Source: a virus
IMG/VR virus record: IMGVR_UViG_3300023184_003237
Span: 1 to 64,000 of that record
DNA: 64,000 nucleotides
Strand: one strand, 5' to 3'
Part shown: in pieces, positions 7,525 to 17,900 of the stretch
Position numbering within the stretch: the stretch's first letter is position 1
Layout of the letters: each line of letters starts with the position of its first letter
Program-made: the position numbers and the translations under genes
The notes under the pieces: generated by a model
Databases searched by the model: none
What the model was told of the DNA's origin: nothing
Seen by the model: only the letters and a program-made list of their open reading frames with translations

Positions 7525-10500
7525 ATGCAAGATTATTTTAAACCAAAAGGACAAGTAAAGAATTTTAAGAACGACTCAGCCGGCGGCGTTGTTCGTAATA
7601 GTCCAATCATTGGTGTAGTAAAAAACAACATCGACCCGACTCGCGGAGGTAGAATAGAAGTTTATGTTGCTGATTTTGGATCTCCTGATCCGGATGATAG
7701 TAAAGGATGGATAACTGTAGGATACATGAGTCCATTCTTTGGCAATACAAAAGCCAGTGGTCCTAAGGGAGAAAAAGATTATGGCAGCTACACACAAAAT
7801 CCTAGTTCTTATGGAATGTGGTTTAGCCCACCTGATATTGGTAGTAAAGTAGTTTGTATTTTTATTAATGGCGATATGAATTATGGATATTACATAGGTA
7901 GTGTAATGGATCCAGAATTGCTGCAAATGGTCCCTTCTATAGGTACTTCTGGTAATGTAGTATTCAATAAGGGTGAAGCTAATAGTTATGGAGGTGCAAC
8001 TCAACTTCCCGTAACAAATATAAATACCAACAATTCATCAATTACAAATGGACCAAATTTTTTAAAAGCAGCTAAACCGGTGCATAGTTATTCAGCATCA
8101 ATTTATTTTCAACAGGGATTAATTAGAGATCCAGTCAGAGGTCCAGTAACAACTAGTGCATTACGTGAATCTCCGTCAAGAGTTGGATGGGGAGTTAGCA
8201 CACCCGGTAGACCTATATATGAAGGTGGATATACTGATGATACTATTACAACCGCGACTGATAGTTCACCTGAAAAATTGAAAGTTATAGCCCGTCGTGC
8301 AGGACATTCAATAGTTATGGATGACGGCGACTTATATGGAAATGATCAATCTATAAGACTTCGCACATCATTGGGCCATCAGATATTAATGTCTGATAAC
8401 GGACAAACGTTATTCATTATTCATAGCAATGGACAAAGCTATATCGAATTAGGCAAAGAAGGCACTATTGATTTATATTCTACTAATAGTGTAAACATTA
8501 GAACACAAGGTGATTTAAATTTACATGCTGATAATAATATAAACATCAATGCTAAAAAAGATTTAAACATTGCGGCCGATAACATTAAAATAAATTCTAC
8601 TAACAATTATGATGTAAGAGTTGGAAAAAACTATAGTGGTTACACAATGGGCAAGTATACTATTAAAGTTAATGGTTCAATGAGTATGGCTACTGCCGGC
8701 GAAGGTTCATATGCTGCCGGTCAACTAATGTATATTAATGGAGACAAGATTAATCTAAATACAGGGGCTACCTCAAATCCTCCTGCGGAAGTACCATTAA
8801 TACCGCAAGTTGCACATACAGATACATTGGGTGATAGTACTAAGGGATATGCAGCAGCGCCGGGCCTATTATTATCTATTGTTAGTCGTGCCCCTGCTCA
8901 TGCGCCATGGGCAAGTGCAGGTCAAGGAGTTGATGTTAAAGTAACAACTAGTGCTAGTGCAGCATTGCCAGCGCCCGCTTCACCTGCAACGTCAAGTGCT
9001 AATAATGCAGCAGCTCCTACTGCTGTAGCCAATCCAGCAAGTGCATCTACTTTATCAACTGTGCCGGGCGCAGGAGCTGCAAGTGGAGCATTAACAGCCG
9101 GCGCAACTGCAGGATTAGTAGGGGCAGCAGCTAGTGCAGCCGGCGGAGCGGCAGCAAGTGTAGTAGCAACTGGATCCGGAGTCATAACAGATGCTGCAGG
9201 GAAAATTAATGCTGCTGTGGGTTCACTAGCACAAACCCCGCAACAATTAGAATCTGCAGGAATATTAAAACCGGGTGCTTCTAATTTAGTTACAGGATTA
9301 GTACAAAACGGTGCCAATGTGGCATCAGCAATGACAACTAACTTGTTTACAGGAGTAGCTGGAGCAGAAAATCTTACTAAAATTTCTACTAACATTACAG
9401 CGCAAGTTGGAGCGCAAGTTGCTAACTTGCAAAAAGCACAAACTGCGTTAACCAACGTTGGTGCAATTACTGGTAGTGAATCAGCAGCAAGTGTTGCTGG
9501 ATTAGTATCAGCCGCATCATCAGTTGGAGTTGGAGCCACTGCGGACTTTATAAAAAATGCAGCAGGGACTTCAATTAATAGTGCTATTTCTGGAGTAACA
9601 GGTGGAGCAGCAGCCTTGGCAGGTGGACAAGTAGCGGCCTTGGCAGGTGGGGCAGGTGCAGCATTGGCTGGAGCAGCCGGAAATGCAGTTGCAAGTGCCA
9701 TGTCTGCTGGAAGTCTTGCTACGAATTTAGCAACAACTGCAACCGGGGGATTAAATTCTATAACTAAATCACTTGAAGGAATTGGAGGAGGCGCTGAAAG
9801 TCTGTTAGATAAAGCAAAAGGAATTGCTGGATCAGCGTTCTCAGCAATAACTTCATCATTTAAATCATTTGCCCCCGGAATTCCTCAAAATCCATTATCA
9901 ATTGTAGCAAAAAATTCAGCAGATTTTGCAGCAGGTGCAGCATCTAATCTATCAGGCATAGCAGCCAGTGCAGCCGGCGCCGCAGCTTCAGGATCTGGAT
10001 TGCCTGGCTCATTAGCAAGTGCAGTAGGTTCAGCAACAGCAGGGATAGCTAATGTGGCTTCAGGTGCGATTGGTTCAATAACCAGCGGCGCTGGTGGAAT
10101 AGCCGGAGCATTAGGCGCAGCCGCTAGTGGACTAACAAGTGCAGCAAGCAACGCAATAAGTGGAATAACAAGCGGACTTCCAAGTGCAGCATCTCTTGCT
10201 AGTGGAGTAAATAATTTGCCCGGTGGACAAGGAGCTATATCTGCAATAACTTCTGCGGCGGGTGGGTCATCAGTATTAGCAAGTATTGGCGCCGCAGCAA
10301 ATACTATATCATCAAGTGTGCAAAATGGTATAAGTAGTGCCTCTGCTCTTGCTAGTGGAACAGCCTCTCTTACAGCCAGCGGCAGTGGTGCATTAGCCGG
10401 ATTAGCTAGTGGTGCAAATAGTGCATTAGCTGGCATAACTGGCGCAGCAGGGTCAGCATTAGCTGGCATAACTGGCGGCCCAGGCGGAGCATTAGCTGGC

Positions 10501-11031
10501 ATAACTGGCGGCCCAGGCGGAGCATTAGCCGGCGCCCTGGCAGCCGGAAAAGATAAATTATCTTCTCTTGCTAGCGCAGGACTACCTGCAGGACTTGGTG
10601 CAAAATTATCAGCAAGTATTAATTCACTTAATACAGCAGGCGCAGATCCTATTAAAATGCCAAGCATTGGTTTAGGAACAGTTGATAGAACCGAAATAAC
10701 CGCATCAATTGGTGCAGTATTGGGTGATTTAAAAATTCCAGGACCAAATTTTTCGGGAGCAATTTCTGCTGCGGCTACTGGAGCCTTGCAAGCAGCTAAT
10801 GATATTAGTTCAAAATTACAGAAATATGAAGATGAACGTCAGGCCATATATGATAAACAAAAACAAATAGTTAATGCAGCTAAGGCAGCATATGAAAAGG
10901 CTGATAGTACGTTGCCTGCAGGCGACCCTGAGATTGATAAATTGGGGATGACAGCAATTGCTGAAATGCGAAAAGCCGGCGCAATACTTGATGAGACTAG
11001 TGCAGGCCGCAAAGCAATTCTTGCAGGGTAA
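7525..11031 (+). CDS. 5: gp5-like central spike with OB fold and beta-helix, no lysozyme domain, long Ala/Gly/Ser tail
   Basis: Of 1168 residues, about 25-135 form the gp5 OB fold: SPIIGVVKNNIDPTRGGRIE, WITVGYMSPFFG and MWFSPPDIGSKVVCIF. After GHSIVMDDGD (about 261), residues 300-400 show the short-period strands of a gp5/VgrG beta-helix (GTIDLYSTNSVNIR, GDLNLHADNNININAK). T4 gp5 has a lysozyme domain between the OB fold and the helix; none is visible here. Residues about 460-1080 are extremely rich in Ala, Gly and Ser. Inside lies a more complex segment at about 570-680 (TPQQLESAGILKPG, NLFTGVAGAENLTK, QVANLQKAQTALTNVG) that may be a folded domain. The end (KYEDERQAIYDKQKQI) is helical. By family the spike punctures the host envelope; wall digestion must be done by another protein or is not needed. 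Confidence 0.75.
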   Translation: MQDYFKPKGQVKNFKNDSAGGVVRNSPIIGVVKNNIDPTRGGRIEVYVADFGSPDPDDSKGWITVGYMSPFFGNTKASGPKGEKDYGSYTQNPSSYGMWFSPPDIGSKVVCIFINGDMNYGYYIGSVMDPELLQMVPSIGTSGNVVFNKGEANSYGGATQLPVTNINTNNSSITNGPNFLKAAKPVHSYSASIYFQQGLIRDPVRGPVTTSALRESPSRVGWGVSTPGRPIYEGGYTDDTITTATDSSPEKLKVIARRAGHSIVMDDGDLYGNDQSIRLRTSLGHQILMSDNGQTLFIIHSNGQSYIELGKEGTIDLYSTNSVNIRTQGDLNLHADNNININAKKDLNIAADNIKINSTNNYDVRVGKNYSGYTMGKYTIKVNGSMSMATAGEGSYAAGQLMYINGDKINLNTGATSNPPAEVPLIPQVAHTDTLGDSTKGYAAAPGLLLSIVSRAPAHAPWASAGQGVDVKVTTSASAALPAPASPATSSANNAAAPTAVANPASASTLSTVPGAGAASGALTAGATAGLVGAAASAAGGAAASVVATGSGVITDAAGKINAAVGSLAQTPQQLESAGILKPGASNLVTGLVQNGANVASAMTTNLFTGVAGAENLTKISTNITAQVGAQVANLQKAQTALTNVGAITGSESAASVAGLVSAASSVGVGATADFIKNAAGTSINSAISGVTGGAAALAGGQVAALAGGAGAALAGAAGNAVASAMSAGSLATNLATTATGGLNSITKSLEGIGGGAESLLDKAKGIAGSAFSAITSSFKSFAPGIPQNPLSIVAKNSADFAAGAASNLSGIAASAAGAAASGSGLPGSLASAVGSATAGIANVASGAIGSITSGAGGIAGALGAAASGLTSAASNAISGITSGLPSAASLASGVNNLPGGQGAISAITSAAGGSSVLASIGAAANTISSSVQNGISSASALASGTASLTASGSGALAGLASGANSALAGITGAAGSALAGITGGPGGALAGITGGPGGALAGALAAGKDKLSSLASAGLPAGLGAKLSASINSLNTAGADPIKMPSIGLGTVDRTEITASIGAVLGDLKIPGPNFSGAISAAATGALQAANDISSKLQKYEDERQAIYDKQKQIVNAAKAAYEKADSTLPAGDPEIDKLGMTAIAEMRKAGAILDETSAGRKAILAG
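10423..10536 (+). repeat. 33-bp in-frame tandem repeat in the spike gene
   Basis: Copies begin at 10423, 10456, 10489 and 10522 with an exact 33-base period, encoding ALAGITGGPGG units (the first copy reads ALAGITGAAGS). The middle copies are nearly identical in DNA, which suggests recent slippage or unequal recombination. Confidence 0.9.
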
Positions 11032-11038
11032 ATAATAA

Positions 11039-11044
11039 TAAATA
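11039..11044 (+). promoter_or_regulatory. Candidate late promoter element (TAAATA) before gp25
   Basis: AATAAATAAGAT lies 16 bases before the gp25 ATG, with AGGA in between. A second TAAATA overlaps the spike stop codon at 11029-11034. Support is by motif and position only. Confidence 0.35.
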
Positions 11045-11060
11045 AGATATAGGATAAAAT

Positions 11061-11510
11061 ATGGCAACGTATATCGGGTATAGTTCAATAAATGCAAATA
11101 AGCCTAGGTCTAGTAATCTTCCAGTGGGTACAGGCGGAGCCGTAGGGTCCACAATTAATCCTTATGTTGTTGGAAATAAATTTCAATTAGTAGATGCCCC
11201 ATTGGTTGTGCAAGATTTTATAAATGCATTGAATATACAACAAGGACAAAAAGTGGGAAATCCAGCATATGGAACCACTCTTTGGTCATTCGTTTTTGAG
11301 CCAAATACAGCAGATGTTCAATTTCAACTTCAAAATGAAATACTTAGGGTAGCTAGTCAAGATCCTAGGATGATAGTAAATTCTGTAAATGCATATCCAC
11401 ATGAAAACGGTATATTAATAGAAATTGAAATGGCTATTGCTCCTTTTAATAATGCATTTGATTTAAGCGTATTCTTTAATAATGCAACAAATCAAGCGGT
11501 TATTCAATAA
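11061..11510 (+). CDS. 25: Baseplate wedge protein gp25
   Basis: The 149-residue protein has the gp25/GPW family core: LVVQDFINALNIQQGQ near the N-terminus, then VGNPAYGTTLWSFVFEPNT, QLQNEILRVASQDPR and ILIEIEMAI. The family (T4 gp25, P2 gpW) forms part of the inner baseplate wedge and contacts the sheath; despite its lysozyme-like name it is structural. Length is close to T4 gp25 (132 residues). It follows the spike gene after 29 bases that hold TAAATA elements and an AGGA ribosome site, and precedes gp6. The gp25-gp6 adjacency is the expected inner-wedge arrangement. Confidence 0.85.
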   Translation: MATYIGYSSINANKPRSSNLPVGTGGAVGSTINPYVVGNKFQLVDAPLVVQDFINALNIQQGQKVGNPAYGTTLWSFVFEPNTADVQFQLQNEILRVASQDPRMIVNSVNAYPHENGILIEIEMAIAPFNNAFDLSVFFNNATNQAVIQ

Positions 11511-11539
11511 CCCTAAAAAACCAAGATTCTCATGTATGA

Positions 11540-11545
11540 TAAATA
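11540..11545 (+). promoter_or_regulatory. Candidate late promoter for gp6 and the giant tail gene
   Basis: TGATAAATACTTAA sits in the 53-base gap before gp6 and matches the T4 late consensus over TAAATACT. The hexamer ends 18 bases before the ATG, with AAGAG in between. No comparable element was seen in the 28 bases before the giant gene, so that gene probably depends on this or on an internal promoter. Confidence 0.5.
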
Positions 11546-11563
11546 CTTAAAAGAGAATAACCT

Positions 11564-14500
11564 ATGGCAACTAGCAGCAGACAATCAGCATTATTTGGGG
11601 TAAATGACTGGAAAGCCATTTATCAAACCTTTAACCAGGCCGACTTCAGAAGTTATGATTATGAAACATTACGCAAGACTTTTATAGATTATTTGCGTAT
11701 ATATTACCCTGAAACCTTTAATGATTATATTGAAAGTTCAGAATTTATTGCCCTACTTGATGTTATATCATTTATGGGGCAAGGTCTTGCTTTCCGTAAC
11801 GATTTAAATACCCGTGAAAATTTCATGGATACGGCTGAACGTAGAGATTCGGTTATCAAATTAGCTAACTTAGTAAGTTATACCCCTAAACGTAATTTAG
11901 AATCACAGGGTTATTTAAAAGTAACTAGTATTCAAACTACTCAAAATATTTCAGATTTAAATGGATTTAATTTAAGCAATTCTACAATATTATGGAATGA
12001 CCCTGCAAATCCCTATTGGTTAGAACAATATAATACAATCATTAATGCTGCGTTAATCAATACTCAAAGAGTGGGTGTTCCGGGGAACTCAACACAAATT
12101 CTTGGTGTAAAAACTGACGAATATACTTTACAAATCCCCGCTGGAAGTTTACCTATTGTACCATTTAATTCTAATGTTAACGGATTAAATATGAATTTTG
12201 AATTGTGTAGCGTCACAACAGTAGGAGAAAATTATGTATATGAAATACCTCCTGCACCCACAAATAAATTTAATATGCTATATCGTAATGATAAATTGGG
12301 ATACGGCAGTCCAAATACAGGATTCTTTTTTTACTTTAAACAAGGATCGTTGCAAAACTTTGACTTTACTTTACAAAATCAAATTTCTAATCAAGTAATT
12401 GATATTGATATTCAAGGTATTAATAATTCTGATACTTGGTTATATCAAATTAGTCAAGCTAATGGATCATTTGGATTATGGACACAAGTAGAAAATGTAT
12501 ATGCTAACGCCTATCTTCAAACTCAAAATAGTATTAGAAAAATCTTTTCTGTAAATAGCAGATTTAATGATCAAGTAAGTTATATATTTGGTGACGGAGT
12601 ATTCGGAGAAATCCCAGTTGGTAACTTTAGAGCATATGTTCGTTCTGGTAATGCATTAACGTATGTTGTTGATCCAACACAAATGCAAGGCATTAGCGTT
12701 AACATTAATTATATAAGTAGAGTTGGACGTCAAGAAACATTAACACTTGGTTTAGCATTACAAGTTCCTGTATCAAACGCACAAGTAAGAGAATCACTTG
12801 CTGATATTAAACAACGTGCCCCAAGTCGTTACTATACTCAAAATCGCATGGTTAATGGAGAAGATTATAATAATTTCCCCTACACCTTATATAGTTCAAT
12901 TATTAAATCAAAAGCTATCAATCGCAGTAGTGTTGGTATAAGTAAAAATTTAGATTTACTTGATCCTACAGGAAAATATTCTAGCACAAACAGTTTTGCT
13001 AATGACGGCGGTATATATTTAAATAATAACGAAGGATATAGTTTATTGAGTATTGCAAATACTAGTGACATTATAACTTTCTTAACCGGAACCTTATCAA
13101 CCATATTAGAAGATAATAGATCATTACAATATTATATTCAAAATTATACTAGATATGCAATTGGACCTTCTACTGATACTAGTTTAGTAAGTGATCCTGG
13201 AGAGAGTTTAGTATATTGGCAAACCAAAACTGTTAATGCAAATAGTCTTACTGGTTATTTTTATGATATTGTTAATGGTGAAAATAAACCAATTGCAATT
13301 GGAACATATTCCACATATAATACAAAATTTATAACCAAAGGTGCATTATTAAAATTTAATGCCCCTGCACATTATTATTTTGATACTAATAATAGATTGG
13401 TAAGTGGCATTCCAGGTCCAACTGATGCTACTTATATATGGACTACAGTATTAAATGTTATAGGTGATGGGTATAATAATGGCGTTGGGGGATTTGCCAA
13501 TGGAACAGGGCCGGTTACATTAAATGCATACGTTCCAACTGGCGCAATATTGTCTGTAGTATTGCCAGCATTTAGTAACATTTTATCAAATGCAGTAATA
13601 AATGAATGTATTACAAAATTACAATTGCAACAAGATTTTTCATTAGTATTTGATAATTCATTAACAATAGCACAACAACGATGGTCAGTGCAAACACTTA
13701 ATGCAAATAATTATTTTGTAAATTTTACTAGCACTGGATACAATAGATATAGTGTAACATATCGTTCATTGATATATTATTTTGGTAGTGTAGCAGATAC
13801 ACGATTTACCTTTGAAGCAGGAAAATTAGTATATGACCCTTTTACTGGTAAAATATTACAAGACTATGTAAACGTATTAGCAACCAATACTCAGCCAGGA
13901 TCAAATTATCCATTGGATAAATCTATTGCTGCTAGTATAATTGGACAAACAGTTAACTCTGACGGATATATAAATGATTTTGAAGTTGAAGTTGCTAGTA
14001 TAGATACTAACGATAGAAGCATTATACAAAATCCAGATTTTTTTAATCAAATTACAGGATATGTAACAGGAAGCACTAACATAGGTATATATACTTTTTT
14101 TGAACAAGTGCAAGATGCAATTAATTTAACTAGAGAACAGATGATCCCATCGTCTGACGTAATATATCAATATCCAACTAAAACTCAAATTGAAGTAGTA
14201 AAATATGAATATGCCGTTGGCCAATTATTCTATGCTTATAATGATAATGTGTTTTATATAACTGTACAAGATCCTACTATTACTACGCCATACTATACTT
14301 TAGTTCCACAACCGCAATATAGTATGAAACCGGGTCGTCAAGGATTGCAATTTCAATATAGACATAATAGCAATAATACTACACGTATTGATCCTGCAAC
14401 AACTAATATTATTGATTTGTATCTAGTCACACAATCATATTATACTTCTTATCAAAATTGGATACAAGATAGTACTGACACATTGCCTATGCCATCTAGA

Positions 14501-14959
14501 CCAACTATAAATGAATTAAGTCAAAGTTATCCTAAAATACAAGATTATAAAATGCTAAGTGATAGTGCTATATTGAATAGTGTTGTGTTTAAGCCATTAT
14601 TTGGCCCTAAGGCAGCACTTGCTTTAAGAGGCACAATTAAAGTTATTAAAAATTCTAATACAAATGCTAGCGATAGCGAAATTCGTAGTGCGGTATTATC
14701 ACAAATGGATAATTATTTTAATATTAATAACTGGAATTTTGGTGATACTTTTTATTTTAGTGAATTGAGCGCATACATACATAATCAAATTGGTGAATAC
14801 GTTAGTTCTTGTGTATTAGTACCAAATGATCCCGCTATGCATTTTGGAGATTTATATGAAATTAAATGTTTGCCATACGAAATATTTGTAAATGCAACCA
14901 CCGCAAACGATGTAATCATAATTTCAGCACTTACTCCAGCTGAATTACAGATAGCATAA
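11564..14959 (+). CDS. 6: Baseplate wedge protein gp6
   Basis: The 1131-residue protein begins with the recognisable gp6 N-terminus: VNDWKAIYQTFNQADFRSY, YLRIYYPETFNDYIESSEFI and MGQGLAFRNDLNTREN. The next part has RRDSVIKLANLVSYTPKRN. A later block at about residue 930 (GLQFQYRHNSNNTTRIDP, then NIIDLYLVTQSYY) is also typical of gp6 from T4-like phages. In the virion gp6 forms the dimeric inner ring joining baseplate wedges and drives the change from hexagon to star. T4 gp6 has 660 residues, so this version carries about 470 extra, mostly in the middle. It has its own TAAATA element. The giant gene follows 28 bases later. Confidence 0.8.
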   Translation: MATSSRQSALFGVNDWKAIYQTFNQADFRSYDYETLRKTFIDYLRIYYPETFNDYIESSEFIALLDVISFMGQGLAFRNDLNTRENFMDTAERRDSVIKLANLVSYTPKRNLESQGYLKVTSIQTTQNISDLNGFNLSNSTILWNDPANPYWLEQYNTIINAALINTQRVGVPGNSTQILGVKTDEYTLQIPAGSLPIVPFNSNVNGLNMNFELCSVTTVGENYVYEIPPAPTNKFNMLYRNDKLGYGSPNTGFFFYFKQGSLQNFDFTLQNQISNQVIDIDIQGINNSDTWLYQISQANGSFGLWTQVENVYANAYLQTQNSIRKIFSVNSRFNDQVSYIFGDGVFGEIPVGNFRAYVRSGNALTYVVDPTQMQGISVNINYISRVGRQETLTLGLALQVPVSNAQVRESLADIKQRAPSRYYTQNRMVNGEDYNNFPYTLYSSIIKSKAINRSSVGISKNLDLLDPTGKYSSTNSFANDGGIYLNNNEGYSLLSIANTSDIITFLTGTLSTILEDNRSLQYYIQNYTRYAIGPSTDTSLVSDPGESLVYWQTKTVNANSLTGYFYDIVNGENKPIAIGTYSTYNTKFITKGALLKFNAPAHYYFDTNNRLVSGIPGPTDATYIWTTVLNVIGDGYNNGVGGFANGTGPVTLNAYVPTGAILSVVLPAFSNILSNAVINECITKLQLQQDFSLVFDNSLTIAQQRWSVQTLNANNYFVNFTSTGYNRYSVTYRSLIYYFGSVADTRFTFEAGKLVYDPFTGKILQDYVNVLATNTQPGSNYPLDKSIAASIIGQTVNSDGYINDFEVEVASIDTNDRSIIQNPDFFNQITGYVTGSTNIGIYTFFEQVQDAINLTREQMIPSSDVIYQYPTKTQIEVVKYEYAVGQLFYAYNDNVFYITVQDPTITTPYYTLVPQPQYSMKPGRQGLQFQYRHNSNNTTRIDPATTNIIDLYLVTQSYYTSYQNWIQDSTDTLPMPSRPTINELSQSYPKIQDYKMLSDSAILNSVVFKPLFGPKAALALRGTIKVIKNSNTNASDSEIRSAVLSQMDNYFNINNWNFGDTFYFSELSAYIHNQIGEYVSSCVLVPNDPAMHFGDLYEIKCLPYEIFVNATTANDVIIISALTPAELQIA

Positions 14960-14987
14960 GTAATATATAACATAAAGAATTTTAAAG

Positions 14988-17900
14988 ATGGCAACAAGAA
15001 TTAGAACATTAAATTTTCTCCCAGAAATATTTAAAACTCCAACTAATAGTCAATTTTTACAGGCTACGTTAGATCAACTAACGGCAGAACCTAATACTAA
15101 AAAAATACAAGGTTACGTTGGTAGTAAATTTGGATATGGAGTTAATGCTAATGATTATTATGTAACTGAACCTACTAAGGTTAGAACAGATTATCAATTA
15201 GAACCGGGTGTTGCTTTCTTAAAAGAAAATGATACTACTGCTCAAGATTTTATTAGTTATCCAGGAATAGTTGATGCCTTAAAGGTTGAAGGTGGGTTAA
15301 CTGAAAACAATAATAGACTATTCAATAGCGAATTTTATTCATGGGATTCATTTACTAATTTAGATAAAATTATTAATTTTAATGAATATTATTGGTTGCC
15401 AACTGGACCTGAACGAGTAGTTGTTGCGACTGATATTGTGTATAATACTTCTGACTATGTAGTTCAAAGTGTATCTAATGAATATTTAATTTCATCACAA
15501 ACTTCTACAATTGCAAGTATTAATCCAACATTAACATTGTTGCGCGGTGGTACATATACATTTAGTGTAAATCAAAATAGTCAATTTTGGATACAAGGAG
15601 AACCGGGCGTTACTGGATATAGCCCAACACAAAACAATGTACAAACTAGAGATGTGTTGGGTGTTACTAATAACGGCGCAGAAACCGGTGTAGTAACATT
15701 CACAGTCCCACAACAAGATGCATACAATGAGTATAACTTCCCACTAGGCCCTACTGTTGGCGTGGTATCTAATTTACCATTTAGTGAAGTTGAAGGAGCA
15801 TTAGTAAGTTCTATTGGTGGTATAGACGGAGTAACTGCATTAGACGGATTGACTGTTATGTTTTATGACACCGGCATTCCAAATGAAGCTGGATTTGTGC
15901 AGACTTTTTTTAGTGAAACTGAATACGATACAAATCACAATGTTATTGTAGAACCACTAACTATTACCGCTACTGCTACTGCGGCTTCTGCAATTATTAC
16001 CTTTGATGGTAACACCAATACTTATTACAACGTAGTAACATGTAATTCAACACTTGACCTTATTGAAGGACAAACTATAACATTTACCGGTACTGAATTT
16101 GGTGGATTGACAGCGTATTCAACAACAACCGGTCCTTGCATTTATACAGTTACAGCGATACCTAGTCCCACACAATTTACAATAGCAATTCCGGGCTCAT
16201 CAAACACTCCTGGTGGAGTGCCGTTATTGTCATTAACTGCTGCAACCGGCACAATGATTGGAAATATAAATGAAGGTTTATATGAAGAAGGAATCTATAC
16301 TCCGGTAAACTCAACATTATACACTATTACATTATTAGGAGGTATTGATAATCCACAAATTAAATTACTTCCTTCAGGTACTATCCCTACTAATAAAAAA
16401 ATAATACCTATATATGGAACAGAATATGTAAATAAAAATTTTTATAGAAGTCCTGCAGGATACGTATCTTTAATACCCTATAATAGTGCAATCTTAGATA
16501 GATTATATTATCAAGATGGATCTAGTCCAAACAAAGTTGGTATCATTAAAATAATTGATAGTAATGTTACTAATTCATTAAACATATTAACACAAGTTTT
16601 AGGAAAAACAAATTATACTTCGCCAAATGGTGTTGTATTTACTAACGGATTAAAAGTTTTATTTCAGGGTAGCATATATCCAGAAAGTTATAACAACGTA
16701 GAATATTATGTTGAGGGTGTAGGAACTGCAATAGAATTAATACCAGTTACTACATTAGTTACTCCGGGTTTATTTTCAGAAGGTACATATATACCTTATG
16801 ATACTTTACCATATGATATTGGTAACTATGATATAACGTTAAATATTCCGGTTGAACCAGATTATATAACTATTGCTAGAAATGCAATTAATAAAAATGC
16901 TTGGTCAAGAAGCAATAGATGGTTTCATAAAGATGTAATTAATGCAACTGCATTATATAACAATACACCTGAATTGATTACTCAATTAGAAACTTTAAAC
17001 AGTAAGGCAAAACGTCCAATAATTGAATTCTATCCAAATTTAAGATTATTTAATTCTGGTGTATACGGTAAAGCACCTGTTGATTTTATTGATACTAGAA
17101 CAAAAGATGCATTTAGTCAGGTGGCAGGACAACCTAATTATTATCCTGATGTTGCAGGATGGACAACTTATAATGCAATAATAGCACCAGTGCTTGGTGC
17201 TATTACTACTAAAACAGCTACTGCTACTAGTGGATTAACAAACCAAATTACGTTAAACAATACCACTGGATTACACGTTAATGATACTATTGTGTTTGGT
17301 GGAACAGTGTTTGGTGGAATTGTTTCTGGAACCAAATATTATATTACTAGTATAATTGGTTCTGATATTACAATCTCTGCAATAAATCAAGGGACTGTGT
17401 TTTCATTAACTAGTGGTAGTGGGACAATGACCACTTCAATATATCCATACAGTACCACTATAACTATTCCCACAGCAGATATATCTGGATTATTTGAAGT
17501 AGGGCAATATATAACTGATTCTACACAATTATTGCCTTCAGTTACTTTTATCACAGACATAACCAAAGTAAGCACTGATACAATAATTACTGTATCTTGG
17601 TATGATCAATCAATTATTACTGCAACGTCAGTGGCATCAGTTGTAACCGCGGATACTTCATTAGATAACTATGCATTGTTTGATGGATCAAGAATAATTT
17701 TTGCCAATGATGATACGTTATCGGTAAGAAATAAAATATATGTTTCTCATTTCGCTACCATTACCGGTTCTTCAGTTCCAGTTATTACTCTGACAGAAGC
17801 AACCGACGGTGAAGTATTAATCGATGAACAAACTGCTGTCTATAGAGGGTATAATAATAAAGGAAAAGATTTCTATTTTGACGGCGCTATATGGATAATC

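Noticed and set aside
10423-10536. 33-bp repeats as a CRISPR-like array
   Set aside because: Copies are head-to-tail without spacers and in frame with the spike gene.
8922-10667. Two long Ala/Pro-rich minus-strand frames opposite the spike gene
   Set aside because: Mirror images of the Ala/Gly/Ser codons on the coding strand; low complexity gives open antisense frames by itself.
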